From the NCBI GenBank assembly GCA_032718475.1, contig JAUCBJ010008999.1:1-41682 (forward strand): DNA of 41,682 bases, in the 5' to 3' direction. Position numbers and translations under genes: made by a program. The stretch is from Nemertoderma westbladi. Its lineage: Eukaryota > Xenacoelomorpha > Nemertodermatida > Nemertodermatidae. Below, one piece after another: positions 30,309 through 40,271 of the stretch; position 1 is the stretch's first letter, and each line of letters starts with the position of its first letter. The notes under the pieces are model-generated. The model saw only the letters and a program-made list of their open reading frames with translations, ran no database searches and had not been told where the DNA came from.

Positions 30309-31926
30309 ATGGACCCGAATCGCCAAATTATCGGCGAATTACGTAACACAATAGATCTACTGGAATATCCGCAACCTGGATCCCCTAACTTTGATACGAA
30401 TTGGAACGCCCTGATAAATGAGAACGTGCGAGTCGTTAAATTCATTATGGAGTGCTACACCGTCGCTAAGTTTATCTGTAAAACTCTCGATAACCTCATT
30501 ACGGCGGTTCCTCTTTCCTTCGTCGACTACGACTGGAACGAGGTGACATCCCTACGATTACCGATCTTCTCGGTGCGGAGGAGCCTCTGATTTCTTCGGA
30601 AGGGGAAGAACTATGGCTACATGAGGGTGTTCTACTCTCCACCCCGAAGCGACAACTCGAGCCGGAGGCCGCTTACCAACCGGCAGCCAAACGGGTTGCC
30701 TCCACCGAACCTGCGACGGAAGCGGGCGTTTCCTCACCACTCGGCTTCGGTAGCCCTGCAAGGGAGTTAGTTACTACCTTCGCGTTAAACGACTTCGGCG
30801 ATACGTGCCAAAGGTTATCCCCGTATCCCTTCCCGGGTGGCGAAGACTGGTCGTCGGAGATTCCGAGTACCAGCAATCAATGGACCCGCTCAGCGATATT
30901 AGTCGAGAAGGGCCCCAGCGCTGCGCCGACTCCCGACGATCTCCTCGGAATCCCTCCGTCGAAAACCCCGGCACCTCTTCGCCGACCAGCAGTGGCTACT
31001 ACACCCTCCGTTCCTCAGGATCCTATGCGACTAACCCGTTGGTACGCCGAGCAAACCGAATGGATCCACTGCCAGAAACGGTCGTCCGAGTTGAGACCGA
31101 CGGGACACAAAGAAGGTTATCGTAGCGAGGACCTACTACGCAAAAGCCCAGCCTTCCGCGGGCTACCGACCACCGCGAATATGCAGAAGAGCGACCGGCG
31201 ACTTGAGTATTACGTCGGCGTCCCGATTCCGATATTTCCCGGTCGAGAGATGCAGTTGGAGGTGTGCGGCGACTGTGGTTCGGAGCAGTGCCCACGCGGT
31301 AGAAGGAATCGGGTTACCGATTCGTGCCTCCAGCTCCTCGGGATACTCTATTGTGCCCATACTGTGCGACATCGGGCCACGACGTTTCCGTCTGTCCGAT
31401 CCTATATAACCTCTGCACCACGTGCGGTTTCCGTGGACATTCCTCTAGCCCCCGCTGCTATATCAAATGTCCTACCAAAGACGTTACCGCTATGGGAAAT
31501 ATGGTCATGTTTGAAACATACGCAAACAGCCACATAAGGACCAAGGTTCGGAGAAACGCTCGGAATATCGCGCAGGAGATGGCGTGCGGGTACTTCTCCT
31601 TCCCGGAACGCCTCCACACGTCGGACACACTGCCTTTCCATTACGTGGATTTGTTGCTGAGCGCCGGATTATTCGGCCCATTCGAAGTCATTAGACGCCT
31701 ATACTCGTATAAAGAGGAGTTCGGTGACGGAGAGTGGTTCCTCGAGGCTCGCAACTCCGAGTTGGAACGACGTACCGATATGATCCCGTTGCCATCGAAA
31801 GGAAGAGCCGCCAGGAGACAAGCCGAAGCATTGCTCACGATGGATGTTGACGCTCCTCTACCAGCTATAGCGATCGATGAGAGCCGACGGGCGAAGAGGC
31901 GAAAGGCGTATCAGAGAAAGAAATAG
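30309..31926 (+). pseudogene. GC-rich gag-like gene with zinc knuckles, two frame changes
   Basis: ATG at 30309 (MDPNRQIIGELRNTIDLLEY) opens a helical N-terminus. After a frame change near 30540 a frame with no stop runs about 1 kb to 31537. It is proline/serine-rich in the middle, then LTRWYAEQTEWIHCQKR, LLRKSPAFRGLPTTANMQKS and YYVGVPIPIFPGREMQLEV followed by CGDCGSEQC. A second frame change near 31340 leads to CPYCATSGHDVSVC, an exact CX2CX4HX4C knuckle, and CTTCGFRGHSSSPRC, a near match. The tail is helical and ends in a basic RRAKRRKAYQRKK cluster at 31926. Zinc knuckles bind nucleic acid in retroviral-type Gag and LINE ORF1 proteins. No protease or RT follows. The GC content is much higher than in the flanks, which suggests transfer or recent arrival. 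The exact family is unknown. Confidence 0.6.
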
Positions 31927-32249
31927 TGGATCGGGATATTCCAGGAACATTTATTGAACATTTATTTTTATACATATATATATAAACTCTAGGCCAAATT
32001 AATTAAAACTATGCAATATTAAATTTGGGTTTTTTATATTGGGAATGACCTACGCAAACTCAATCTACCGATAGACCACATTTTTTGTTTATACTGTAGG
32101 TCTATATATATAAATGTATTTAGTAATACATAAATTTAATTTGGCAAATGACAACGAGTTATTTTAATAGATGGAGATTTAAACAGCAAATATTTTAGTA
32201 GACGAATTTGTAATATAATTAAATTAAATTAAAGGGTTAAAGTTTAAAA
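31927..32249. other. No gene seen
   Basis: AT-rich sequence with ATATATATA and TTAAATTAAATT words after the gag-like gene. Confidence 0.5.
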
Positions 32250-32646
32250 CATGGCCCCGTGCCTGGGTATTGTTCATGTAACCTCAAAGAGAGGAAAACG
32301 TGGCCCCGCGCCCGGGTATTATACATGTAACCTCAAAGAGAGAAAACGTGGCCCCGCGCCCGGGTAATATTCATGTAACCTCAAAGAGAGGAAAACGTGG
32401 CCCCGCGCCTGGGTAATATACATGTAACCTCAAAGAGAGGAAAACATGGCCCCATGCCCGGGTATTGTTCATGTAACCTCAAAGAGAGGAAAACGTGGCC
32501 CCGCGCCCGGGTATTATACATGTAACCTCAAAGAGAGGAAAACATGGCCCCGTGCCCGGGTATTGTTCATGTAACCTCAAAGAGAGGAAAACGTGGCCCC
32601 GCGCCCGGGTATTGTTCATGTAACCTCAAAGAGAGGAAAACGTGGT
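32250..32646. repeat. 49-bp minisatellite, eight copies
   Basis: Units start at 32251, 32300, 32348, 32397, 32446, 32495, 32544 and 32593, with a partial ninth at 32642. The core is A(C/T)GTGGCCCCGCGCCCGGG, then TATT and CATGTAACCTCAAAGAGAGG. Some units carry ACATGGCCCCGTGCC or CCATGCC where others carry ACGTGG and CCGCGCC, a CG-to-TG/CA pattern expected from cytosine methylation and deamination. GC-rich block in an AT-rich setting. Confidence 0.97.
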
Positions 32647-32994
32647 GGGTTTACTTTGCATATTGAGAGTTTTATTGTTTTGTGGTTGAATAAGGTGCCA
32701 GAATAGGATAAGGTTGATGATGTTGTTACTGTGAATAGGTCAACAATGACAACTTTAACCATATATTGGAGGTCTTTATAGGATGCCATTACTCTGGCGA
32801 TTGTTCACTGAAGTATTTATATATCATGATGTAGAAACTGACAAAGGAAAATAATATTTCAATTTTTGAATAATATATTTTTTTTACCATTTCATCCCTC
32901 AAGCTTACTTATTGACCTCTCACACTTGTCAACCAGTATTCTATTTACTCTACCATAAATTTGTTAATTTCTATTTGCCTATCTTGATAGGTTT
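32647..32994. other. No gene seen
   Basis: No coding signal. AT-rich toward the right. Confidence 0.5.
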
Positions 32995-33041
32995 ACACCT
33001 AAATATATTACTATGCAGTGCATAGTAATATATTTAGGTGT
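32995..33041. repeat. Perfect palindrome, 23-bp arms
   Basis: ACACCTAAATATATTACTAT-GCA at 32995-33017 and its exact complement at 33019-33041 flank a single G. It overlaps the last codons of the GPCR-like frame. Confidence 0.95.
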
Positions 33042-33795
33042 TATTTATGTGCATAGTATTCACAGCTTCACGGAAGCTTACAACTATAGCGTACATAAGA
33101 TAAAAATTAAGAGAATAAACAATAAACACCATGTCTTGAACATAGGATGTTCTGTTCAAGTACCGCTCATACTTTATGAAGTAAGTAATGTCTGCTGTGC
33201 TGGACATTGTTGTTAAATTACTGTGCAAATGGTACAAGTTAAAAGCTTCTATAACAAATACTATAAAAGAAACTATGTGAATAAGAGATAAAGTACCAGT
33301 TATCATAAGAAGTTTTATTGCATTGCACATCTTTAACATTGACGGTGATTGAGGGTTTAACCTAGCCACATTGTAAAACTTTGATATCATTAGAACATCT
33401 ATAATAAGTACAGCTATAAGTTGGGTGAGTAAAATAAATGGAAATACATAACCATTAATACGATCTGCTGAGTTGATGTTCTCATTATTGGTTCTCCAAT
33501 AATTATCAATTGCTCAATATTCAGTAACACCATCAACCATATGAATTTCACCTTTAAATGCAAACATAAGAGTCCAATAGAGACCAGCGCAGTAAACAAC
33601 CACAATGATTAAAACAATATAAACCACTTTGGGATTTTTCGCTTTGGTATTTTTATACCATAATGGAAAATACAAGGCTGCATTCCATTCTAGACCCATA
33701 ATTAAAGATAACATTTGTGCAGTAAAGGGAAATGCCCAAGCGAGCATTGGCCAACACAGTTGAAAAATCCAGTATAACAAATTAGAAGATTCATA
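33034..33795 (-). pseudogene. Seven-transmembrane receptor (GPCR) remnant, TM3 to TM7
   Basis: The minus strand reads as the last five membrane segments of a rhodopsin-like receptor. A TM3-like helix ends MGLEWNAALYFPLWY (where E/DRY is expected), then TM4 VVYIVLIIVVVYCAGLYW. A loop with an in-frame TGA near 33512 follows, then TM5 YVFPFILLTQLIAVLIIDVL, TM6 LLMITGTLSLIHIVSFIVFV, and TM7 FIVYSLNFYLMYAIVVSFRE. It ends at 33034 in the palindrome. The TGA sits in the second extracellular loop, where such receptors usually have the disulphide cysteine. TM1 and TM2 were not found upstream, so the copy is truncated or has another exon. Such receptors sense peptides or small ligands at the cell surface. 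Subfamily unknown. Confidence 0.6.
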
Positions 33796-33865
33796 AAACT
33801 AGATAAGATGCTCCCCATCGATTATTTCATAATCCGGGGTAGTTTTCACCCACCATGAGAGTATG

Positions 33866-34192
33866 TATTTTTTAAACGGGAACAATCTCCTAGTGAATCA
33901 CTTGATTGTTGCATAACAGTATTATTAAAGTTGTCTGAAACATGCTGATTTGAGACCTTATGTGAGTCGCTTGTGTGTGATCGACTGATATTAGGAATAA
34001 AGGACGAAAAAATACGCGAAAAGTTGTTAAGTAAGAAAGATTTGGATCTTGACAAAACAATAGAAATACTTAAATTGAATGAAGTAACACAGGCTCGAAC
34101 TTTGGACATATCGAATCACAAATATGAAGACGTTAACGCAGTAAGGCAACAAAGAAACCAAGGTCTAAATGAGAGTCGTAGTAGTGGTGAAG
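33866..34192 (+). pseudogene. Ty3/Gypsy-like gag fragment
   Basis: Plus-strand reading KREQSPSESLDC, ITVLLKLSETC, then (after an in-frame TGA near 33950) LCESLVCDRLILGIKDEKIR and EKLLSKKDLDLDKTIEILKL. The order ESLDxYxTxLRxLxxxC ... LxxxLxxDRLxLGIxDxxxREKLL is typical of Ty3/Gypsy Gag just before the zinc knuckle. The frame runs into the inserted LINE-B tail, so the final tyrosines are from (TAC)n. No LTRs or pol were found. Confidence 0.7.
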
Positions 34193-34196
34193 GTTA

Positions 34197-34326
34197 CTAC
34201 TACTACTAGGTCGAGCGAATTTGGACTGTGGAAATGAGATCCTTCCACGCCTCCCAATTCTCAATAGTTGTCGCAATTTCGTTTCTCCCAAGTTCAGTAT
34301 CCCTTTCAAGTTGATCTGTATATATA
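34197..34326 (-). mobile_element. LINE-B 3' tail, strongly 5'-truncated
   Basis: Reverse complement of about 15955-16070 (from the (TAG)n tail back through the coding end with ETGLGRNEI-like reading), some 125 bases. It is inserted in the gag fragment with its tail toward it. It shows that LINE-B moved more than once here. Confidence 0.88.
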
Positions 34327-34399
34327 TATATATAATATTACAATTTTATGGCGCATCTTCAACTTCATCAAATTCACCCCAATCCATTGCGTCATTGCA

Positions 34400-35195
34400 C
34401 TCTTCTAAGAGGGGTGCAGAGACTTAGGGTTAAGATTCTGCTGCTGGTTGTGGTGCTGGCTGTGTGTTGTTGAACTCGAGGTGGTACTCTAGAGGATGTT
34501 GATGTACTTCGAGGTGGTAATGGTATGGGGTTTATGTTTGAAGGTGGTGGCACATCAGCAGCTATAGTCCTTGGTATAAAAGCATAATACTGCTGTTCTT
34601 CATTGCTAAGAGCAATCACCACCCTAGGTGTCCCTGATACACCAACTTCTGCGATAAACCCTCTGCCACCCTCAGTAGTGAGCACCTCAAACAAACGTCC
34701 ATATATATGACCAAGGGCCTCCAACACGATAGAGTTTCCAAACACCCTACCACGTGATTGTGTCAATTGGTTCACAAATTGTAAAGTGTTTTGGTTCGAA
34801 TGGACCTGGAGCATATTTCACAAAATATTCATTATCTCTAAAATATTGTTGTGCTTTCTTCCTCATTAAAAGTGGTGGATCGTCAAGTGTTTGATCTGAT
34901 CTCCAGATTGCATGAAACATGCGCAGTCTCCATCCCCACAGACATCAACAAGAATTAGTTCTCTGTTCCTTGCCTCACTTTGAAACCAAAGTAGGGCGTT
35001 GGTCTGCACAGCCCAGGAGGTGGAAGGCTGTGGAGAAGGTGGATGGGGTGGTGGCAAGCGAACATCTTCAGATGGTGAAATATCTGTTATACCTGTTCTT
35101 GGTGGGGTTATTTGTACACCAACTGAGAGTGAGCATGGTTGAAGTTCTGGTGATTTGAGTACTTATTGATGACTGGGATGATGTAGAAACTTGTT
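34400..35195 (-). pseudogene. OTU cysteine-protease-like pseudogene
   Basis: Minus strand. A Pro/Ser/Thr-rich N-terminal part (about 35190-35000, with PPRTGITDISPSEDV and PPHPPSPQPSTSW) leads to ELILVDVCGDGDC, the OTU catalytic box (D-G-x-C). After a frame change at about 34920 comes FHAIWRSDQTLDDPPLLMRK and KAQQYFRDNEYFVKYA. A second change near 34800 gives RGRVFGNSIVLEALGHIYGR, RVVIALSNEEQQYYAFIPR, then a Pro/Ser/Thr-rich tail. The final strand normally holds the catalytic His as HY-x-x-x-x-P; here it is Tyr (QYY), so activity is unlikely even if read through. OTU domains remove ubiquitin; they also occur in some animal transposons such as Helitrons. No repair of the frames is attempted. 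Confidence 0.55.
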
Positions 35196-35197
35196 CT

Positions 35198-35667
35198 AGT
35201 ACTACTAGTATCGGCATGCTGCAGTGCAGCTGCATTTTTAAGAATGCTGTGCCGGCTTGTCTACAAAATTGCGCCGCCACAACTCCCTATCACCCATGAA
35301 ATTTGCTAGATCATCCGCATCTTCAAGGCCAGTGTCCTTTAAGATGCATCTCAAGAAAGTCATGGGCTGTCCACCATGCTTATTCACTCCATGAGGCTGC
35401 CAAAGTACAAGATTATGCACTGGCTGGTCCTCACGGCAAAAGCAATGTCCTGCAAAGCGGAGGCGATTTTGTTCTAGTGTCAAGCTTGGGGGAACCAATG
35501 ATACACCTCCAATGTTATATAGTGTCTGGTTGGAGATGTGTGCATTATACTTGATACAATGAACCCGGCGTAGCATTCTTGTGAATGTGCCATCCTGAGA
35601 TTTGGTGTCCTCAGCAGTTAGAGCCCAGCATGGACTCCCATAGAGGAGTACTGGAACTACTGCTGCT
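35198..35667 (-). mobile_element. LINE-A 3' end, 5'-truncated
   Basis: Reverse complement of the last ~470 bases of LINE-A, including MLRRVHCIKYNAHISNQTLY, NRLRFAGHCFCRED and the (TAG)n tail at its left. It has few differences from the copy at 8050-10192. Inserted between the OTU-like pseudogene and the transposase-like gene. Confidence 0.93.
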
Positions 35668-35862
35668 TAATATTACAAGTTAATATTACACACCAACCTT
35701 CATTATGTAACCCGCCCTTTCCTTCTCCCATTTCAGACTTCACCCTCACGGTCATTTCCAGGATTGTACTCTTCATAATGCCTTTCACCGTGAGGTGATA
35801 CCTACAGTTCAGCTGACAGCCGTTAGCTGATCACTGATTGCATCCAACATATATCGGTGCAG
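35668..35862 (+). other. Probable intron or 5' flank of the transposase-like gene
   Basis: No coding signal. It ends in CATATATCGGTGCAG at 35862, a plausible splice acceptor directly before the coding frame, which has a stop a few codons upstream. Confidence 0.4.
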
Positions 35863-37840
35863 TTTCGCTACTGCTATTGACTGATGTGGGTACTGATATT
35901 GACAATGTAATATTAAGTCGTTCAACAATCTTGCGACATCAGAAGATAAACCGACAAAAACAGGTAGACCAAATGAAATCAGAGGTTGCAGGAGATTTGG
36001 AGAAAGGCTACCTTCAATTACACTTCGATGGTAAGAAGTTTCAAGAAGTTGATGGGTATGGTTCTGAGCCTCGTTTAGCAATTGTTGTCACTGGGTCTGG
36101 ATCATGTACTAACCGATTTCTTGGAGCACCAAAAATGCACAATGAGTGTGGACCTACTATGGCCAATACGGTTAGTAACACTCTAAACGAATGGGGTCTA
36201 TCGGATTGTGTTAAAGCTACATGTGTTGACACAACTAATTCAAATACTGGTGCTTCAGGTGGTAGTGTTGTGCTTTTAGAGCAAATCCTGAATCGTCCAC
36301 TTGTATGGCTGCCATGTCGGCACCATATGTTAGAAGTTATGCTCAAGCATGCTTTTCTTCAGAAGGTGAGCAAGGAAACTTCAAGTCCATATGAAGCTGC
36401 CTTCACTGTCTTTAGAGAGCAGGAGTTTGACAAACTCAATCTAAATGACTTCCATCGGCCTACATTACCACAAGAGTTGTCTCATCAGTATGGAAATATA
36501 CTTCATGATTTGCAGATCTTGCTACATCCGGATGCCCCATCTCAGCCTAGAGGAGACTATAAAGACCTCCTTGAGATTTCAGTCATCTTCTTGGGTGGTA
36601 CTCCTCCTAATGGTATACGGTTTAGACGCCCTGGTTCCTACAATCATACTAGGTGGATGTCCAAGCTCCGGTATTCCCTTTTAATGGATATGTTTGGGCA
36701 CCAATTTGAATGGAAATCCATTAACAAAGATGACATTCATAACTTTTGCCTCTGGGCAATGAGTACTTATGTATTGGCATGGTTTGACGCAATGGACTTG
36801 TTTGGTGCACCCAGGAATGACCTTTTGCTTTGGTCCAAGCTCATTGATCATGCTCCATATGACCAGGACCTCTATGAAGTTAGTATTGCTGCACTCATGC
36901 GCCATCAATGGTACATATCTGGTGAGTTAGTTCCCTTGGCTCTCTTTGATAGGAAGACCAGTGCAGCCGACAAAGAACTTATTGCCAAGGCAATTCTTAG
37001 CCAACCAAGAGAGTCAATTGTATCAGGGAGGCCGGAATTCCTCTACTGTACCTGCAATGGGAGATTCAAATCGGACATGGTATGTTGTGATAATGGGCTA
37101 TGTCCAATCAAGTGGTACCATTTTGACTGTGTTAAGGTGAATAAGAAAGATTTGGTGAAAACGGTTGAAGGTGAAAAAAGCAAGTGGTATTGTCCCCGCT
37201 GTCCAAAACCCTCAACTGGTGTGGAAGTAATTTGTATCTGTAGACAGAAATCTGATGGTAAAATGGTGGCATGTGGAAATCCCATCTGCACAGTGGAATG
37301 GTTTCATTTTAGGTGAGATAAAATTATCTTATATATATTACTTTAGCAATGTTTTATTTCACAGTTATTTATCATAAACTAGATCAATAACATTATTATA
37401 ATAAATGTACCTTATATAACTATATAACCATTATTGTGTTCCCGTTTAGATGTGTTGGTCTGAAGTCAGCACCTTTAGGAGATTGGTATTGCATGTGGTG
37501 CCGTGGAGCTTCTTCAGTGGAACCAAAGGTGATGAAGTTGGCTGATCGCGTGAACCCTAGGTCGTGGTTGATCTTCGACATCTATGGCTTGGAAACTGAC
37601 TGGTTGAACTTGAAACCCGAACAGTACATTTCTGATCCTGGGTATTTAGAAGCAAAGGCTGTGTTGGCTAAACCGTGTCCTCTGAACGATATTGCTGAGC
37701 GAGGAGTAGCACACACTTCGAAATATATTAAAGACCCGCGAACAAAGGATGAGAATCAAATTCAGAACACACTTCTGGTTGCTAAGATGCATATGGACGA
37801 ATTTGAGGGGTTTGATCGTGATACATTGAGTGTAGACTAA
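35863..37840 (+). CDS. Transposase-like (RNase H-fold) protein with two PHD-type zinc fingers, intron-containing
   Basis: Exon 35863-37312 joins exon 37450-37840 across a 137-base intron; about 614 codons are visible, and the start is missing upstream. Motifs in order: LQLHFDGKKF and CVDTTNSNTGASGG (two Asp-containing strands as in DDE transposases), LVWLPCRHHMLEVMLKHAF (a C-x-HH motif of several hAT-like families), a helical domain, then a PHD finger CTCNGRFKSDMVCCDNGLC-x-WYHFDC...WYCPRC. A second finger, ICICRQKSDGKMVACGNPIC-x-WFHF/RCVG...WYCMWC, is split by the intron. PHD fingers read histone tails and could direct integration; that role is inference. The core is very common in invertebrate genomes. 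No stop or frameshift is seen, and the open frame across the splice suggests it is young or selected. Confidence 0.75.
37313..37449 (+). other. Spliceosomal-type intron in the second PHD finger
   Basis: Donor AG/GTGAGA after codons for WFHF, acceptor TTGTGTTCCCGTTTAG before ATGTGTTGG. Splicing splits an Arg codon (phase 2) and restores the spacing between the His and the next Cys of the finger. The interior is AT-rich with stops. Confidence 0.85.
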
Positions 37841-38060
37841 CTGACTAGTGGATGCTTAATGCCTAGCCTAAACGACAGATTATAATAGACTTGTTTTTAC
37901 AGTAACTTGTGTAAATTCTACAGTAACATGTTTGCTATTCTATGGAAAGGTGTTTTACTATGTCTAGTCTTATACAACCTCTAAAAGGTAATTTGGCATT
38001 AGATGGTAATACGTTTTATTATACCTTCTATTTTTTCTTGACTTGAATTTAAACATGAAT
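37841..38060. other. No gene seen
   Basis: AT-rich 3' flank of the transposase-like gene. No clear poly-A signal can be singled out. Confidence 0.4.
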
Positions 38061-38299
38061 ATAACTTGAATTTCACTCAAAAGTTAAATTAACTAGTCCC
38101 ACAGGACTACTTTTAATGACCAGACAAGGCGATCCCGATCAGTATGGGTATATGGCAAAAAAAAATTGAATTCTAGGACATCTGACAGAGATAGGCTTAA
38201 TGCACACAATGGGAAAAGGTTAAATATAACTTAAATTTCACTCAAAAGTTAAATGAACTAGTCCCACACGACTACTTTAAATGACCAGACAAGGCGATC
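38061..38299. repeat. Direct repeat, two ~74-bp copies
   Basis: 38061-38134 and 38226-38299 (offset 165) share ATAACTT(G/A)AATTTCACTC through GACCAGACAAGGCGATC with few changes. Confidence 0.93.
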
Positions 38300-38838
38300 A
38301 GTCGCGGAGTCTGGTGTGGTCAGAGGGATGCATGTGGGACCAGTTCTGGTTATTTTCACTTGGTATGGTAATTATGAAATCTTATTTTAGTATGTTTTTG
38401 AACACTTTGCTGGGTGTCAGGAGTAAAAATGAGATACTTTTGTTATTTGGACCACCCTAATAGGCCTAGATTGTTTGCATATTATTTATGGTAGGCCAAT
38501 TTATGATATCATCGCCTGTACTGTACACAACTGTACTACATAAGGTTACTGGTAAGAAGAAATTTAAGAGTCCAGAGGTTGCGGTTGGAGGCCAGGCAGC
38601 CAGGAGGCCACCAAACAGGACTGCAGGATATGTTAGGCCAGGCAGGTCAGCAGCCAGGTGGTTCAAACGTGAAATGACAATCCTGTCAGCCTGTACAGCT
38701 GTACTCCAGCTCCAGCAGTAGCCTGAGTCTAGTATGTAGTATTGTAGTACCGCACCGGTCTGCCGGTACTACTAATATAAATATACTGTACTCGTACTGT
38801 AGTCAGTCAGTAGGTAAGTCTGTAAGTGGTAAGTAGAT
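38300..38838. other. No gene seen
   Basis: Contains GCCAGGCAGCCAGG-type words near 38590 and a short GTAGTACCG/CGGTACTAC inverted repeat near 38744-38772. No gene. Confidence 0.4.
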
Positions 38839-39045
38839 GTGTCATTAAGACACGTGTTCAAGACGTAATTTTAGGTAATTATTTCCACCATGAAAAGTAT
38901 CACACAGATACGTGCCATCAAGACGTGTTCAACACGTCATTTTAGGTAATTATATCCACCATGTATAAGTCTCATACAGGAACGTGTCAACAAGACGTGG
39001 TCAAGACGTAATTTTACGTAATTGCGTCAACCATCAAAACGATGA
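38839..39045. repeat. ~72-bp tandem repeat, almost three copies
   Basis: (AGACGT/ACACGT)(A/C)ATTTTA(G/C)GTAATT recurs at 38861, 38932 and 39004, with ATTTCCACCATG-like and CAAGACGTG(T/G)TCAA words between. Confidence 0.9.
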
Positions 39046-39119
39046 GTTCTTGCAACAAACATAATTGACGTAAAATGACATCCACATACCTGTTAAGGTG
39101 TAAAATTAGACGTCAAATG

Positions 39120-39258
39120 CTTCAGTCACAAATTGTCACTAAACCTCCAACCACACCCATATTTAAATTTAAATTAAAATCGAATTTAAATCCTTTCATA
39201 CTAGGGTTTAAGTCATTGACATTGAAAAAATTATGTTATAAACTTTTTTCTAATGTCA
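39120..39258 (+). repeat. Direct repeat copy 1 (also at 41550-41682)
   Basis: TTCAGTCACAAATTGTCACT through TTTTTTCTAATGTCACC, repeated in the same orientation at the right edge of the window with a 6-base AATTAA-type length difference. It lies just inside the right inverted-repeat arm. Confidence 0.95.
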
Positions 39259-39298
39259 CCATTCGATTTGCCATATCTGAAAACCTCGGCAAATATAC

Positions 39299-40271
39299 TT
39301 AATTTTTTTTAATTTCATACATTACATCCATACCTTCCCACCATCTTTATGAAATTCCAAGTAACTGTATACCTGGCTGCCTGGACCATCGCTAGACAAT
39401 ACATACAATTATGCAAGTTTGCATTGCCCCAATATGACTCAGGTATCCCAGGTTTAATTAATAGGCCTAGGCTGCTTTATTTATTGAAATAAACTGATGA
39501 TTAATAAGATTTTAATTCTGTAATTGGAATACCATTTCAACATTTTCACAATGAATGGTATGATAAACAGGGAGAAGTGACCGGTATTCTAATTACTATA
39601 ATAGGCCTATGTATACCAGTATACTGCAGTACTGGTATAGGCCTACCTATACTACAGTACTATTGATTGATTGATGTGAGCCTGTAAGGGCTCTTATATT
39701 TTTGTTCCAGAATGACCGCACACAATTTACAGATTTACAGATTTAAATATACAGTAGTTCTCAAAACAAATTAACTAGGCGTCGGCCCCTATGCCAGTAC
39801 CTTAATTCAGTAATTAATTAATTAAATGTTGAGATATTACTATGCATCAATACAGCTATGTATATCACAGTATCAGTATGCCTACCTAGGCCTAATTCAC
39901 AATCTACACATATTTGTCCTCAAGTAACCTTTTTTTAAGACCGGCCTGGTAGGCCTAAGCCCAACTGACAGACGTTTCTTTGTATTAACTATTACTGATA
40001 CCGGTAAGGCAAAATTTTAAAACAATTTGCATTCTTATGTGGACATACCAGCATGCACCACACAGCCGGTACCAGTCCAGCAGTCTGATGGAAAATCAAA
40101 CCATCCACTGATGTTAGCCATCTGCAGAATGCTGACATGTTGCCTATGATTATTTACTCTGATTACTGACTTGTAGGCCCTACTGCATACTGCAATATTC
40201 TACCCTTCCGGCAGTACTGTATCACTGAAGTAACCAATCAGTATTATTATTATTTTTTATTATTATTATTG
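39299..40271 (-). repeat. Right arm of long inverted repeat (pairs with 2678-3566)
   Basis: Reverse complement of the left arm over its whole length. It is longer because of a 115-bp insertion at 39663-39777. The inner edge is TTTTTTTTAATTTC; the outer edge is TATTATTATTATTGCC. Differences from the left arm include scattered transitions and one short indel near the outer AAT run. Confidence 0.87.
39663..39777. mobile_element. ~111-bp insertion in the right arm with 4-bp target duplication
   Basis: Present only in the right arm. ACTA occurs at both edges (39659-39662 and 39774-39777), where the left arm has one copy. It begins TTGATTGATTGATGTGAGCC and contains a repeated ACAGATTT word. Probably a small non-autonomous element or SINE piece that arrived after the arms were made. 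Confidence 0.7.

Noticed and set aside
32250-32646. CRISPR-like array
   Set aside because: Units are contiguous 49-bp repeats with no unique spacers, in a eukaryotic context.
33480-33540. Selenocysteine TGA in the receptor
   Set aside because: No SECIS evidence, the first two membrane segments are missing, and a simple nonsense mutation explains it.
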